Shown here one piece after another: positions 14,419 through 24,618 of a stretch of DNA of 31,156 bases; the stretch's first letter is position 1, and the number at the start of each line of letters is the position of its first letter. A program made the position numbers and the translations under genes. The notes under the pieces were generated by a model. That model had not been told where the DNA came from, searched no databases, and saw only the letters and a list, made by a program, of their open reading frames with translations. The stretch is from an uncultured Eubacteriales bacterium (GTDB taxonomy: Bacteria; Bacillota; Clostridia; Oscillospirales; Oscillospiraceae), in assembly GCA_900553135.1 (NCBI GenBank), contig USCO01000012.1, positions 1 to 31,156 of the forward strand, written 5' to 3'.

Positions 14419-17400
14419 TTACTTCTCCGCCGCCCGGAACAGGAAGGTGACGATTTGGGCGCGGGTGCAGACCATGTCAGGGCCGAAGGTCGTGGCGCTG
14501 GTGCCAGCGGTGATGCTGTTTTCTACCGCCCACAGCACCGCGTCGTAGTAGTAGCTTCCTTCCGCCACGTCGCCAAAGGGATTCTCCTTGGCATGGGTGG
14601 AATTCATGCCCTTTGCCCGGTACAGGAAGGTTGCGATCTGGGCACGGGTGCAGACCATGTCGGGGCTGAAGGTGTCCGTGCCAGTGCCAGAGGTGATGCC
14701 GTTGGAAACAGCCCAGCGGACCGCCTGGGCATAGTAGGCATCCGCGGACACATCGGCAAAGCGCACGTTCTCATAGTTCCCCACAGGGCTGCCGGCGGCA
14801 CGCCACAGGAAGGTGACAACTTGGCCGCGGGTGCAAACCATGTCAGGGCTGAAGGTATCTGTTCCAGTGCCGGTGGTGATCCCCTCAGCAACCGCCCATT
14901 TTACCGCCTCGGCGTAGTAGGCGTCCACAGAGACATCGGCAAAGCCGGTCTCTCCAGGCTGCTCGTTCTTACTAAAGGCAGCCTTGACGGTCACCTTGGT
15001 GGCAGGCATGGTAAAGGTGTACGTGCCGTTTTTCTCCGTGACCTTGATTTCCTTGCCATTCTGGTCTGTAACGGTCAGGGTGTCCAGCTTGTAGCCCTGG
15101 TCCGGCTTCACGGTCAGGGTCACAGTGTCGCCCTGGGCGGCTTTCTGAGGCGTTGCGGTCACAGTTCCGTTTTCGGTGCTCTCTACGGAAATGGGATAGT
15201 TGGTGGTCACGGAACCACCTCCGCCGGAGCCGATTTTGAGATACACCGCCCGCAGCTCCACCGTTTCACCGGGCATGACGAAAGAGGTCTCCGCACTGTT
15301 CTGATCCGCCAGAGTCACACTGCCGGAGATGATCTCCCAGTGGTCAAAGCGATAGCCGCTCTTGCTGTCAGCGGTAATGGTAACAGCTGCCCCAACCTCA
15401 TACAGGCCGGACCCGCTGCCGTCTGTGACGATCACAGCGGGCTTCTGGCTGACAAAGACAGCATAGTCGGAGAAATGGTTGGTGGTAAAGGTGATGGCGC
15501 CATTTTCATACTTGGCACGGATGTAGGTGATGTAGCCGTCGGCCGAGATGTAGCAGGCCACAGCGGTCTGTCCCTCCATACCGGCCGGAACCGTGTAGGG
15601 AATGGTAATTTCCACATTGCCGTTTAACTCGCTCAGCGTCGTGGTGGAACCGTCGGCGCGGGTGACCACCAGAGACAGGTCCACAATGGCGGGAGCCTCG
15701 GGCAGGCTGGCCAGAGCGGCCTTCTGAGCCTCGTTCATATCCTCCGCCTTCACCTCGCTCATGTGCAGCGTGACCTTGTCATCCGGACCGGTCACCGCAT
15801 CCGCAATGGTGTCGAGGACCTGATCGCTCATAGAGATAGACGCATCCTCGGAGCGGATGGTCAGGGAGCCGTCGCCCTTGGCCAGGCCGTCCATCAGGTC
15901 GCCGGGCAGAGTAACGTCCTTCACGCCGGTGAGATTGCCCAGATCCATGGCGGCATCTCCGTTGGCGTTGTTCAGGATCTCATCCAGCGCGCCGTCAGGG
16001 AGGGTGACCTCGGCATTGCTGCCGTCCACATCAACATCCACGCTGACATTGCTGTCACCGATGTCCACAAAAGCGCCCTTCTTGATAATGAGCGTACCCT
16101 CAGCCGTTCTGGCTTCGCTGGGAATCAGGTTGTCGCTGGAGGCCAAGGCGGCTCGTACACTGTACTCCCCAGCCTCGGTGGGAAGCGCAGCAGTCCACAC
16201 ACCGTTTACCAGATATTCCACGGTAAACTTGGCGGTGCTGTCCTTAGGGGTAACGGAGACGGAGACCGGGCCGAGACCGGCGGTACTCTGTTCCAGATTG
16301 CCCAAGGTAATGGTGTAGTCGGCAGCCTTATTGACAATCAGCTTGCCCGCAACAAAAGTAATATCGTAGTTTCGGGCGGTCAGTCCAGAAATCTCGATCG
16401 CATATGTGCCGGCCTTCCCGAACTGCTGATAGCCGCAGGTATAAGCGGCAGTTCCGGTGAGAACGCTGTCATTCTCACCCTTTACGAAACCGGAGGCAGT
16501 ATAGCCGCCGTTGGCGGGGACCTGACCATAGGTGATTGTGTGGTCATTGGCCGTAATGGTCAGCGGAGCCTGTTTGACCACCAGAGTATAGCTGATTTCG
16601 GTCTTGGCGTACTTGTCAGCAACTGCAGCGGCAGTCGCCGTGATCGTAGCTGTACCCGCACCCTTCATGGTCACAAGGCCATTGGACGCCACAACTGCAA
16701 CGTCGGGGTTGCTGCTGGTATAGGTCACGGCGCCGCCATCGGGGCTTTTGTTCGTGGCCTCGGCCCGGAAATCCAGGGCTCCATAGGTGTAGGTGACCGT
16801 CTCGCCAATCTGGATGGGCCATTCCAGTTCCTGCTTGGGCCACTTGGAAATGGTCTCCGTCTCAGTCTCGCCGCAGCGCTTACAGGTGCGGGTGCGGGAG
16901 CCGTCCTCAGTTTCGGTGGCGGGCTTGGTCACTTCCCACTCGCCCCAGTCATGGCCCAGGGCATCTACATAGGTATCCACATAGCTGTCCTGGCAGCGGG
17001 AACAGGTATGGGTGGTATAACCCTGCTCCGTGCAGGTGGGCTGGGTAACCGTATCCTGGTAGTCGTGGCCCAGGGCGGGGATTTCCTGGTTTTCCTGAGC
17101 GCCGCAGCTGCTGCAGGTCAGTGTCTGGGAACCGGCCTCGGTGCAGGTGGCCTCCTTGGTTATGGTGGGCTCACCCCAGACGTGCTGGCCGGCCTTGCGG
17201 ATCACTTCGTGGCAGACAGAACAGACGTCGTCCTTGGTACAGTCGCTCTCTGTGGAGGTGTGGCCGGTGGCAGGGATCTCGGTCACATCGGTGGTGGCGT
17301 CACAGCGGGTACAGTGATGGGACTTGGAACCGGCTTCCGTACAGGTAGGCTCCACATCCGTGGTCCACTCCTCCGAGAAGTCGTGGCCCAGTACGCCCAG

Positions 17401-20400
17401 AGTCATGGACTCAGTATAGCCGCATCTGGTGCACTTGCTCTCAGCGGTGCCGGTCTCGGTGCAGGTGGCGGCCTTGGTCGCGGTCCACGCGCCCATGTCG
17501 TGACCCAGGGCGGGGATTTCCACGATCAGGGTATCCGTGCAGCCCTCCACCGTACAGGTGTAGGTCATGGAACCCTTTTCCGTGCAGGTGGCGGCCTTGG
17601 TCACGACGCCCTGATCGTACTTGTGGGCATGCGTATCGTCCAGGCTGTCCACCAGGTTGATCTCCACGGGGATATTCGTGGTGCTGCCGGCGCCGGTGAA
17701 CAGGAACACCTGCTTGAGCATGTACTCAATGCCGTCGGGCAGCTCCAGACCGTCCGCAAAGGTAATGGTAAAGGTACCAGCCAGGACCTCGGTGGGCTGG
17801 AAGGCCTGAGCACCGAGGGTAAAGCCGTTTTTCAGCGCACCGGTACCGGCGTCCGGCTGGAAGGGCCCCTGCAGGTCGTAGGAGGCCAGAATATCTTCGA
17901 TGGTATAGGCCTGGCGGAAGGTGCCGCCGAACACCTCAAAATTCACGTTGTAGAGGGTCTTGCCGGACACATTCCGCAGCTCATAGCGCATCTGGTAGGG
18001 CTCACCGGTGACGGCGGTCTTTTCCGCCGTGATGGTCAGCTTCATGGCATCGCCGGCCAGGACCTGGATAGGGTCTTTGGTGGTGAAGCCCACTTCCATG
18101 GGCTCCTTCATATCCTCAAAGGTACGGGAGCCCGTGACGGTGCCGCTCAGGGTGTAGTCGCCCTTGGCGTCGCCCCGCACATACCAGTGGTGGATGGCCG
18201 CACCGGAGGGGGCGATGTCGCCCAGCTCCACCGTGGCAGACTGCTGGCCCTCCACCATGTCGGCCAGGGACAGGCCGGTGGGCAGATTCAGCTGCGCAGT
18301 ATAGTCGGCCACCGTCTCCATGGCGGAGGTGTTGGTCACCAGCAGCTGGACGTCGAACATCTCCTTCAGCCAGGTGACCCTGGAGGGGACGATGAGGAAA
18401 ATATCCTTGGCCGCCGGGTACAGGACGCCGCCCTCAAAGGAGACCGGGTCGCCCTTGACCACCTGGCCGTTGTCGTTGTAGTAGTATTTCACCTCCACAA
18501 AGTCCAGAATCACCGTACTCTCAAACACATGGCTGTTGCCGGGGGCACTGGGATCGATGCCTGCCGCCAGCATCTCGTCGTAGTTCATTTCCTTGACGGA
18601 GGTTTCCACCTGGAGAATGCCCTCGGTGCTCATGGGGATGGTGAAGGTCTTTTTTGCCTCGGAGATGGTCAGATTGGGGATGCGGCGGGGCTGGTAGCCG
18701 CTTGCCAGCACCACCGCGCTGTAGGTGCCGTTGGGCACATCCAGCTTGGCAATGCCCCGCTGATCCGTGGTGGCAGAAGTCTTCAGTGCGCCATCCTGAT
18801 AGAGGGACACCGTGGCGCCGGAGATCATGCCCGTGGTGTTGCTGTCCTGTACCGCAAAGGTGACGCGGCCCTCGACGAGATCCACAGTTCTGGTCTGACT
18901 GGTGGCATGGGCCCCCTCACTGTCGGTAATCCCCAGTCGGACATTGTACTGCACGGGGAGATGATTTGCATCCACGGGCGCAGTCCATGTGACCGTAGCT
19001 TGGGCGCCGCTGTAATCCACCGTCAGGTCTCCATCTTTCCAGGGACCAGGGACTTCGCCCCCAGTCTGATACTTGAGGGTCACCTGCTGCAGGGTGGGCG
19101 TGTATTCCTCCACGTTGGAGACAGCGGTCACGGTCAAGGGGATGGAAAGGGTCACGCCGGCTCCCAGGACCGTGTAGCTGCTTTTAAGATTGTCGGCTAT
19201 GCTCAGCGCCGCAGTGGTGGTGCTGGCGCTGGGAGAGCTGTCCGAGGTGTTGCCCGCCTTGTCCTGGGTCTGAACGGTAAAGGTACATTTCGTGTTTTGA
19301 TGCAGGCCGGTGACCGTGTAGGTGGTACCGTCTCCGGTCAGTTCCTCCACCAGCTCGCCATCCTTGAAGACATTGTAACCGGCCACACCCATGTTGTCGG
19401 TACCGGCCGTCCAGCTCAAGGTTACGGTGGTGGTGGTTCGGCCGGTGACGGTCAGGGACTCCGGCGCGGTGGGCGGCACCTGGTCGGTGGTGGAGACCGT
19501 CTTTTGGGACTTATTGCCCGCCAGGTCCACCGCCTCAATGGTAAAGAGGTTTCCGTCGTCCGTGGTCGCCGCCACATTGTAGGAGGTAGAGCCTGCCTGT
19601 GCCTTTCCAAGAGGAACGTCATTCTTGTAGATCTGGAAGTAGTCCACATCCTTGTCGCTGCACGTCCAGTGGAGGACGGCGGCATTGTTCTCCAGGAAAG
19701 TGAAGGTTACATCGCTGACCGTGGGCGGGGTGATATCCACCTTCAGATCCACCGTTCTGCTGCCCACGGCTCCGCTGTCGTCGGCCACCGTCAGGGTGTG
19801 GGTTCTCTCGGAAAGGCCGGTCAGCTCCGCGCGGAAGTAGCCGTACTCGTTGGTCTCAGCCGTGATTGGCGTTTTATCCGTCTCGGAAACGGTGACGCTG
19901 CCGTTGGGCGAGGCATAGCCGAAGAGGGTGTAGTCGGTGCGGTTGATCAGCACGCTGTCACCGCCGAACTGAGTCAGAATCACATTATCCGGATTGCCGA
20001 ACACCAGAATTCGCTCCACCGGCTCGCCCATAACCACGCCCCGGTACGCTTCGTTATCGTGGGATTCGTCGCTCATGTCGGTGGCAAACACCCGGATGGA
20101 CTGGGTGTTCCCATAGTAAAAGCTGCCGCCATAGTTGTAATCATAAAAGGTGGAATCGGGTTTGAAGGTCAGGCTGAATTCGTACCGCCCGTCCTCCGTG
20201 GGACCCATATAGCTCATCTGCTGGCTGGCATGCCTGCCGGCAGCGTTGTAGAAGGACACCCACACTCTGGCGCCCGGCAGCGAGGTGGTGGCGGTGATGG
20301 TGTACTGGCTGTCCAAAGGATGAACGCCCTGGATGTTCTCGGGCACCCGGACGTCGTAATCCTTGGCGGTGCACAGCCACAGGTCAAAGGTGTAGGTCAG

Positions 20401-23103
20401 ATTCTCGCTGTCGCCGCTCTTTCCGTTCTTGGACAGCTCCACATACAGCGTGCGGGGGCCGTCCTCGCCTTCAAAGGCATACCGGTAGGAGCGGTTTGCA
20501 AAATAAGGCTGGAAGTTCTCTTCCGCCAGGGCCTCCTGGGTCTCGGCCCAGCGCAGATAGCCGTAGGCGCCCATGTTGGCGCTCTCGATCTTCACATCTG
20601 CGGCGTGCATGACGGGGTCGCCGCTGTCGTTCCAGTTGCCGTCGTCATCGTTGATGGTAATGATCGGCTTGGTCTCCGCCTGCACATTGACCGTAGCATT
20701 GCCCAGGACCTTGCCGTCCAGATAGACCCGCAGCTCATAGCTTCCTGCGGGACGGCCGGCAAAGACGCCCTTGTCAAAATACAGGTACTGGGTGCTGCCG
20801 TCTGCCTCGCCCTGGAGCGTCATGGGGAAGCCCTCCGAAGTCAGGCAGGTGTAGCCGCTGTACAGCTTACCGGTGTATTCGGCTTCCACGGGCAGACAGG
20901 AGCCCATCAGATACCCGTTGACCACACTGTCCGAACTATAATACAGGCGCGGACTGGTATCCTCATTTTGGTTAATGGTGATATTGGAGGCAAGCTGCTT
21001 GTCGCCGAGATACGCCGTATAGGTTCCGGCGGTGAGCGGCTTGTTCAAGGTGAGGGTCAGATCGTACTGATTGCTTCCGCTGTTCCATTCTACGGTGTAG
21101 TCGGTGACGGCAAAGGTGTCCGTACCGCTGGAGAGGGTGATGGACTTGACCGCCTCCAGGTCAGCTCGTTCGATGTTCTTAAAGGATCTGCTGTTTACAT
21201 AGAGCTTACCGGCCACAGTATTCCTGCCCAGCTTCATGCCGTACCAGTCAAAATACGCATGGCTGCTGTTGCTCAGGTCCAGCGGGACCTTGTCCGCCGT
21301 ATAGGTGAAGGCCTTGCTGTTGATTGGGGATTCGGCGCCTCTGCCGTCCCGGAACACGAGGGTATAGGCCGTGCCGGGGGTCAGCGCCACAAAATCCCGG
21401 GTGGTGAAAGTGTGGGCATAAACCAGTATGTCCTGATTTTCGCCGGTCTGGCCGGTGATGACCGGGCTGGTCAGCACGTCGGTATCGCCGCTTTTGAAGA
21501 CGAACTGGCCGGTACCGCTGGAATTGAGGACCTCCGTGTCAATCGGGAACTCACCCAGATTGGTCCACATGGTGTAAGCGCCATAGTCTACCATGGGAGC
21601 GCTGGTCATGAGCCACAGGTCATCCGTCGTGTAGACCGTATCGAACTGGACGCCGTTGAGATAGAGATAGTAGGTTCTCTTCGCGGCCAGGCTGCCGGTG
21701 ATCTGCAGGGTGCCGGTGATGACGGCCTGATCTCCCGCTGACTCGGTCTGCGTCAGCACCTCACAACGGCCCAATACGGTTCCGCTGCCGTCCCGCAGCT
21801 CCAGCACATCCCCGCTCCCCTTGTAGAAGGAGCAGCCGTTGTAGTATTTCAGCTGGAACGCCAGGTTCTTAGCGGTGGGTTTCATGACGTCGGGATAAAA
21901 ATAGACCGTCTCCTGGCGGAGGTTGGCGTAGGGGTTCTGGAAGCTTTGCATTGTGGCGAGGTAGTCCTCCTCCCCGTCTGCATTGACCTTTACCCGCAAA
22001 AGGCTCTCGTAGCCGGTCATGGGCACCACCATGCCGCCGGTTGTCAGCTGCAGCTCCACCGTCTGGGTATCGCTTTCCGCCGTGAAGGTCTGGTCGGCGT
22101 ACAGATTGCTCCCCTGGGAGTCATTGCTGACCGTGACGCGATAGACGGTGCCCGCCGTCAGATACCCAAAGTCTACCTCCACTCTGGCAGTCTGGGGGTC
22201 CAGAACCCGGAAGCCCTCAATGGCGGCCCTGGGGGCGGAAGCGCTGCCGGATACGGCTCCTACGCCGTCCACCATCACTTTATCTCCGGTGTAACTGATG
22301 GCCAGCCGGTACTCCGTACCTCTCTGGATGCTCTGCCCCTCGGCCACCTTCATCTGGGCATACAGAGACCAGCGGCTGTCCTCGTAATTGCCCCGGATAT
22401 CCCGGTAGGAGCCGGTGGACTGGGCCACCACGGTGTCTCCGTCCATGAGGGAGAAGGTCAGGCCCTCCAGCTCCTCCTCCCGCTCAAATCCATAGACCGA
22501 CAGGGACAGATCCAGCGCCCGGACGCCGCTGTAGAAGTTGCTGATGACGGCGCTGGAAATCAGCAGCGCCCCGTCGCCCACGATCTCCATGGTGCCGGTG
22601 CAGGGGTAGAATTCGTTTCCCGCCGCCAGCCGGAGGGTGTAGCTGCCCACTGGCAGATCGGCAGCGTTATCAAACCGCGCCCCGGAAATGTAATAACGAT
22701 CCGTTTCATAATCATAATCGGGGTAATAGCTGTTAATCGTATTGCTGGAGGCCCTGACATTGCCTTCCTTATCCAGCAGCTGAAGAATGCCGTTGGACGC
22801 CGGCCGCTCCGTCATATAGGATTCGCCGTCAGGGGTTTTGATGAGGGCTTTTCCGTTGAAGGAAAACGTCGTACTGCCCGCATAGGCATACGCGGAGCCT
22901 TCCTTGTTTTCCACCAACCCAAAGTTGGCGGTCCCGGCGACACCTTGGGGGGTCGGGGCTTCCTCCCCCTCCTCAATAACCGGCAGAAACAGTGTCTGCC
23001 CGGCCTCTGGCAGCGCCGCCGCCAGCGCCTGGGTCGGCAGCAGGCTCAGCAGCAGGCACACACTGAGCAGCATGGCCCACAGCCGCGTTCGCATTCGTCT
23101 CAT
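14419..23103 (-). CDS. Giant secreted multidomain SLH-anchored surface protein
   Basis: The 2,894-residue protein starts with a signal peptide (basic MRRMRTR, hydrophobic core, cleavage near residue 28 after ALA). A long beta-rich region is followed by two fibronectin-type-III-like domains (about 1120-1300), a carboxypeptidase-regulatory-like fold (about 1411-1492), a run of Cys-rich ribbon-like repeats with paired cysteines and LGHD spacers (about 1835-2080), a bacterial Ig-like domain (about 2108-2165), an MBG-type domain (about 2178-2265), two InlB-like repeats (about 2555-2713) and three SLH domains (2720-2893) that attach to cell-wall polymer. I chose the ATG at 23101-23103 because GAGGAG lies 7 bases upstream. 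It is probably an adhesin or cell-surface scaffold; no enzyme domain is evident. Domain borders are approximate. Confidence 0.93.
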   Translation of the reverse strand: MRRMRTRLWAMLLSVCLLLSLLPTQALAAALPEAGQTLFLPVIEEGEEAPTPQGVAGTANFGLVENKEGSAYAYAGSTTFSFNGKALIKTPDGESYMTERPASNGILQLLDKEGNVRASSNTINSYYPDYDYETDRYYISGARFDNAADLPVGSYTLRLAAGNEFYPCTGTMEIVGDGALLISSAVISNFYSGVRALDLSLSVYGFEREEELEGLTFSLMDGDTVVAQSTGSYRDIRGNYEDSRWSLYAQMKVAEGQSIQRGTEYRLAISYTGDKVMVDGVGAVSGSASAPRAAIEGFRVLDPQTARVEVDFGYLTAGTVYRVTVSNDSQGSNLYADQTFTAESDTQTVELQLTTGGMVVPMTGYESLLRVKVNADGEEDYLATMQSFQNPYANLRQETVYFYPDVMKPTAKNLAFQLKYYNGCSFYKGSGDVLELRDGSGTVLGRCEVLTQTESAGDQAVITGTLQITGSLAAKRTYYLYLNGVQFDTVYTTDDLWLMTSAPMVDYGAYTMWTNLGEFPIDTEVLNSSGTGQFVFKSGDTDVLTSPVITGQTGENQDILVYAHTFTTRDFVALTPGTAYTLVFRDGRGAESPINSKAFTYTADKVPLDLSNSSHAYFDWYGMKLGRNTVAGKLYVNSRSFKNIERADLEAVKSITLSSGTDTFAVTDYTVEWNSGSNQYDLTLTLNKPLTAGTYTAYLGDKQLASNITINQNEDTSPRLYYSSDSVVNGYLMGSCLPVEAEYTGKLYSGYTCLTSEGFPMTLQGEADGSTQYLYFDKGVFAGRPAGSYELRVYLDGKVLGNATVNVQAETKPIITINDDDGNWNDSGDPVMHAADVKIESANMGAYGYLRWAETQEALAEENFQPYFANRSYRYAFEGEDGPRTLYVELSKNGKSGDSENLTYTFDLWLCTAKDYDVRVPENIQGVHPLDSQYTITATTSLPGARVWVSFYNAAGRHASQQMSYMGPTEDGRYEFSLTFKPDSTFYDYNYGGSFYYGNTQSIRVFATDMSDESHDNEAYRGVVMGEPVERILVFGNPDNVILTQFGGDSVLINRTDYTLFGYASPNGSVTVSETDKTPITAETNEYGYFRAELTGLSERTHTLTVADDSGAVGSRTVDLKVDITPPTVSDVTFTFLENNAAVLHWTCSDKDVDYFQIYKNDVPLGKAQAGSTSYNVAATTDDGNLFTIEAVDLAGNKSQKTVSTTDQVPPTAPESLTVTGRTTTTVTLSWTAGTDNMGVAGYNVFKDGELVEELTGDGTTYTVTGLHQNTKCTFTVQTQDKAGNTSDSSPSASTTTAALSIADNLKSSYTVLGAGVTLSIPLTVTAVSNVEEYTPTLQQVTLKYQTGGEVPGPWKDGDLTVDYSGAQATVTWTAPVDANHLPVQYNVRLGITDSEGAHATSQTRTVDLVEGRVTFAVQDSNTTGMISGATVSLYQDGALKTSATTDQRGIAKLDVPNGTYSAVVLASGYQPRRIPNLTISEAKKTFTIPMSTEGILQVETSVKEMNYDEMLAAGIDPSAPGNSHVFESTVILDFVEVKYYYNDNGQVVKGDPVSFEGGVLYPAAKDIFLIVPSRVTWLKEMFDVQLLVTNTSAMETVADYTAQLNLPTGLSLADMVEGQQSATVELGDIAPSGAAIHHWYVRGDAKGDYTLSGTVTGSRTFEDMKEPMEVGFTTKDPIQVLAGDAMKLTITAEKTAVTGEPYQMRYELRNVSGKTLYNVNFEVFGGTFRQAYTIEDILASYDLQGPFQPDAGTGALKNGFTLGAQAFQPTEVLAGTFTITFADGLELPDGIEYMLKQVFLFTGAGSTTNIPVEINLVDSLDDTHAHKYDQGVVTKAATCTEKGSMTYTCTVEGCTDTLIVEIPALGHDMGAWTATKAATCTETGTAESKCTRCGYTESMTLGVLGHDFSEEWTTDVEPTCTEAGSKSHHCTRCDATTDVTEIPATGHTSTESDCTKDDVCSVCHEVIRKAGQHVWGEPTITKEATCTEAGSQTLTCSSCGAQENQEIPALGHDYQDTVTQPTCTEQGYTTHTCSRCQDSYVDTYVDALGHDWGEWEVTKPATETEDGSRTRTCKRCGETETETISKWPKQELEWPIQIGETVTYTYGALDFRAEATNKSPDGGAVTYTSSNPDVAVVASNGLVTMKGAGTATITATAAAVADKYAKTEISYTLVVKQAPLTITANDHTITYGQVPANGGYTASGFVKGENDSVLTGTAAYTCGYQQFGKAGTYAIEISGLTARNYDITFVAGKLIVNKAADYTITLGNLEQSTAGLGPVSVSVTPKDSTAKFTVEYLVNGVWTAALPTEAGEYSVRAALASSDNLIPSEARTAEGTLIIKKGAFVDIGDSNVSVDVDVDGSNAEVTLPDGALDEILNNANGDAAMDLGNLTGVKDVTLPGDLMDGLAKGDGSLTIRSEDASISMSDQVLDTIADAVTGPDDKVTLHMSEVKAEDMNEAQKAALASLPEAPAIVDLSLVVTRADGSTTTLSELNGNVEITIPYTVPAGMEGQTAVACYISADGYITYIRAKYENGAITFTTNHFSDYAVFVSQKPAVIVTDGSGSGLYEVGAAVTITADSKSGYRFDHWEIISGSVTLADQNSAETSFVMPGETVELRAVYLKIGSGGGGSVTTNYPISVESTENGTVTATPQKAAQGDTVTLTVKPDQGYKLDTLTVTDQNGKEIKVTEKNGTYTFTMPATKVTVKAAFSKNEQPGETGFADVSVDAYYAEAVKWAVAEGITTGTGTDTFSPDMVCTRGQVVTFLWRAAGSPVGNYENVRFADVSADAYYAQAVRWAVSNGITSGTGTDTFSPDMVCTRAQIATFLYRAKGMNSTHAKENPFGDVAEGSYYYDAVLWAVENSITAGTSATTFGPDMVCTRAQIVTFLFRAAEK

Positions 23104-23146
23104 AACATTTCTCCTCTCTTCCGGCATACAGCCGATGGTATTTTCT

Positions 23147-23175
23147 CATTTAGCATCAAATGAAAATGCTGTCAA
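23147..23175 (-). promoter_or_regulatory. Promoter of the giant surface protein gene
   Basis: On the minus strand a perfect TTGACA (23175-23170) is 17 bases from TAAATG (23152-23147), which has a TGC extended -10 element. The leader to the start codon is about 40 bases. Confidence 0.65.
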
Positions 23176-23184
23176 TAATGTAAG

Positions 23185-23229
23185 TTTTAACCAACCCAAA
23201 ATTTTCTCACCAACGCAGCTTGGTTAAAA
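23185..23229. promoter_or_regulatory. Inverted repeat between divergent promoters, shared operator candidate
   Basis: TTTTAACCAA (23185-23194) and its exact complement TTGGTTAAAA (23220-23229) are 25 bases apart. They lie between the -35 boxes of the giant gene (23170-23175) and of the MATE operon (23239-23244), so one regulator could control both directions. Confidence 0.6.
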
Positions 23230-23238
23230 GTTACTTCG

Positions 23239-23267
23239 TTGACAGACCGTCTCCTGCGTGGTACGTT
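23239..23267 (+). promoter_or_regulatory. Promoter candidate of the MATE operon
   Basis: TTGACA (23239-23244) is perfect; the -10 at 17 bases is TACGTT, a weak match, so activation by a regulator is plausible. It supports the GTG start at 23290. Confidence 0.5.
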
Positions 23268-23289
23268 TTTTCAAAAAGGGGGGAGTCCT

Positions 23290-24618
23290 GTGGAGTTTAC
23301 TGGAGCATATTGTCCCAAAGCCTTTGCCCGGTTTCTGATCCCGCTGATGGCGGCGGAGCTGTTCCAGCAGATCTACGGTCTCATCAACACTGCCGTGGTC
23401 AGCTGGGCCCTGGACGATACGGCTCTGGCAGTCATGGGGGCCTGCAGCGGCCTATTAGCCGTCCGGGGCAGAGTACTGGCCGGGATGTTTTATGGGTTCG
23501 GCATCTGCCTGGGTACGGCAGTGGGCAGCGGAGATCCCAGGCGGCTCCCTGCGGTTTTCTCTGCCGCTCTGCGGTATACCCTGGCCCTGTCCGCCCTGGG
23601 CCTGCTGGCCGCGCTGTGGGTGGAGGGACTGATGACGGTGGGCAATATCCCGCCCCAGCTGTGGGGGGCGGCGGCCCCCTATCTGATTCTCTCCTTTGCC
23701 GGGGCGGGCGCCACAGCCGCCAAGCTGCTGCTGATGGTACTGCTCCAGGCGGTGGGAGACACCGGCTATTTCAGCGCCCTGGCCGTCTTGGGGGCCGTGA
23801 CCAACACGGCGCTGGTGGTGCTGCTCATTGGTCTGTGGAAAGGCGGCGTGGTCTGTGCGGCCTTGGCCACCCTGCTGACCAACGCTCTGCTGGCTTTGTT
23901 CCTGCTGCGATATCTCCGAAAAAAATGGCCCAATCTGCTCCGGACTGTCGCCGCCCGTGAGATCCCGGGGCCAATTTGGCGGGGACTGCTGCAAAACGGC
24001 GGCGCTAAAACCATCTACTTTTTTCTCAGCGCCCTGGGCGCTCTGGTGCTCCAGCGGGCGGTAAATACCCTGTCTCCCCAGCTGATTGCCGCCCAGACCA
24101 TCGCCCTGTCCCTGCAGGCAGTCCTTATTGCACCCCAGGGGGAGCTGGGCACCGCCGCCGCTGTGATCACCGGCCAGAATGTTGGGGCAGGCAACTGGGG
24201 AAATATCCTTGCTTACCACCGGCGGTTGGTTCGTCTTTTTGTGTCTCTGGGCCTGATCGTGGCGGCGGCGGTCTGGCTTTGGGGAGGACCCCTGGTTGGG
24301 CTGGTGGCCGGGCCGGAACAGCCCCCTTCGATCACCCAAGCCGCTCTTTGGTGGCTTCGCCTCACAGTGCTGATGTTTCCGGTGAGCTTTGCCATTCTCT
24401 ACCGCAACACCTTGCAGGCCCTGGGACAGTACGGCGGCGTGGTCGCCCTGGGCGGTATGGAGGTACTATGCAGCGCCGCTGCCGCCTGGGTCTTGGTGCC
24501 CGTCTTTGGCTATCTGGGCAGCGGGCTGGGTGTGGCGCTGAGCTGGGGCGCCTCCGCTCTTTTGGGACACACACTGTTTCGCCGGGCCTTGAGAGGAGGG
24601 GATGGAAATGAAGGCTGA
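23290..24618 (+). CDS. MATE family efflux transporter
   Basis: The 442-residue protein has about 12 hydrophobic segments and the MATE pattern: the N-terminal FARFLIPLMAAELFQQIYGLINTAVVSW, a second half with FLSALGALVLQRAVN, and QNVGAGN. MATE proteins export drugs, dyes or natural products using a sodium or proton gradient. I chose the GTG at 23290 because GGGGGGAG lies just upstream; the TTG further upstream is part of the -35 box. Its end overlaps the next gene by 11 bases, so they are translationally coupled. The pairing with a STAND ATPase suggests controlled export, but the cargo is unknown. Confidence 0.92.
   Translation: MEFTGAYCPKAFARFLIPLMAAELFQQIYGLINTAVVSWALDDTALAVMGACSGLLAVRGRVLAGMFYGFGICLGTAVGSGDPRRLPAVFSAALRYTLALSALGLLAALWVEGLMTVGNIPPQLWGAAAPYLILSFAGAGATAAKLLLMVLLQAVGDTGYFSALAVLGAVTNTALVVLLIGLWKGGVVCAALATLLTNALLALFLLRYLRKKWPNLLRTVAAREIPGPIWRGLLQNGGAKTIYFFLSALGALVLQRAVNTLSPQLIAAQTIALSLQAVLIAPQGELGTAAAVITGQNVGAGNWGNILAYHRRLVRLFVSLGLIVAAAVWLWGGPLVGLVAGPEQPPSITQAALWWLRLTVLMFPVSFAILYRNTLQALGQYGGVVALGGMEVLCSAAAAWVLVPVFGYLGSGLGVALSWGASALLGHTLFRRALRGGDGNEG

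Noticed and set aside
15763..21741. A 1,992-residue plus-strand open frame opposite the giant gene
   Set aside because: It is the antisense shadow of a GC-rich coding region. The minus-strand protein has a signal peptide, recognisable domains and SLH repeats; the plus-strand reading has no family features and no ribosome binding site.
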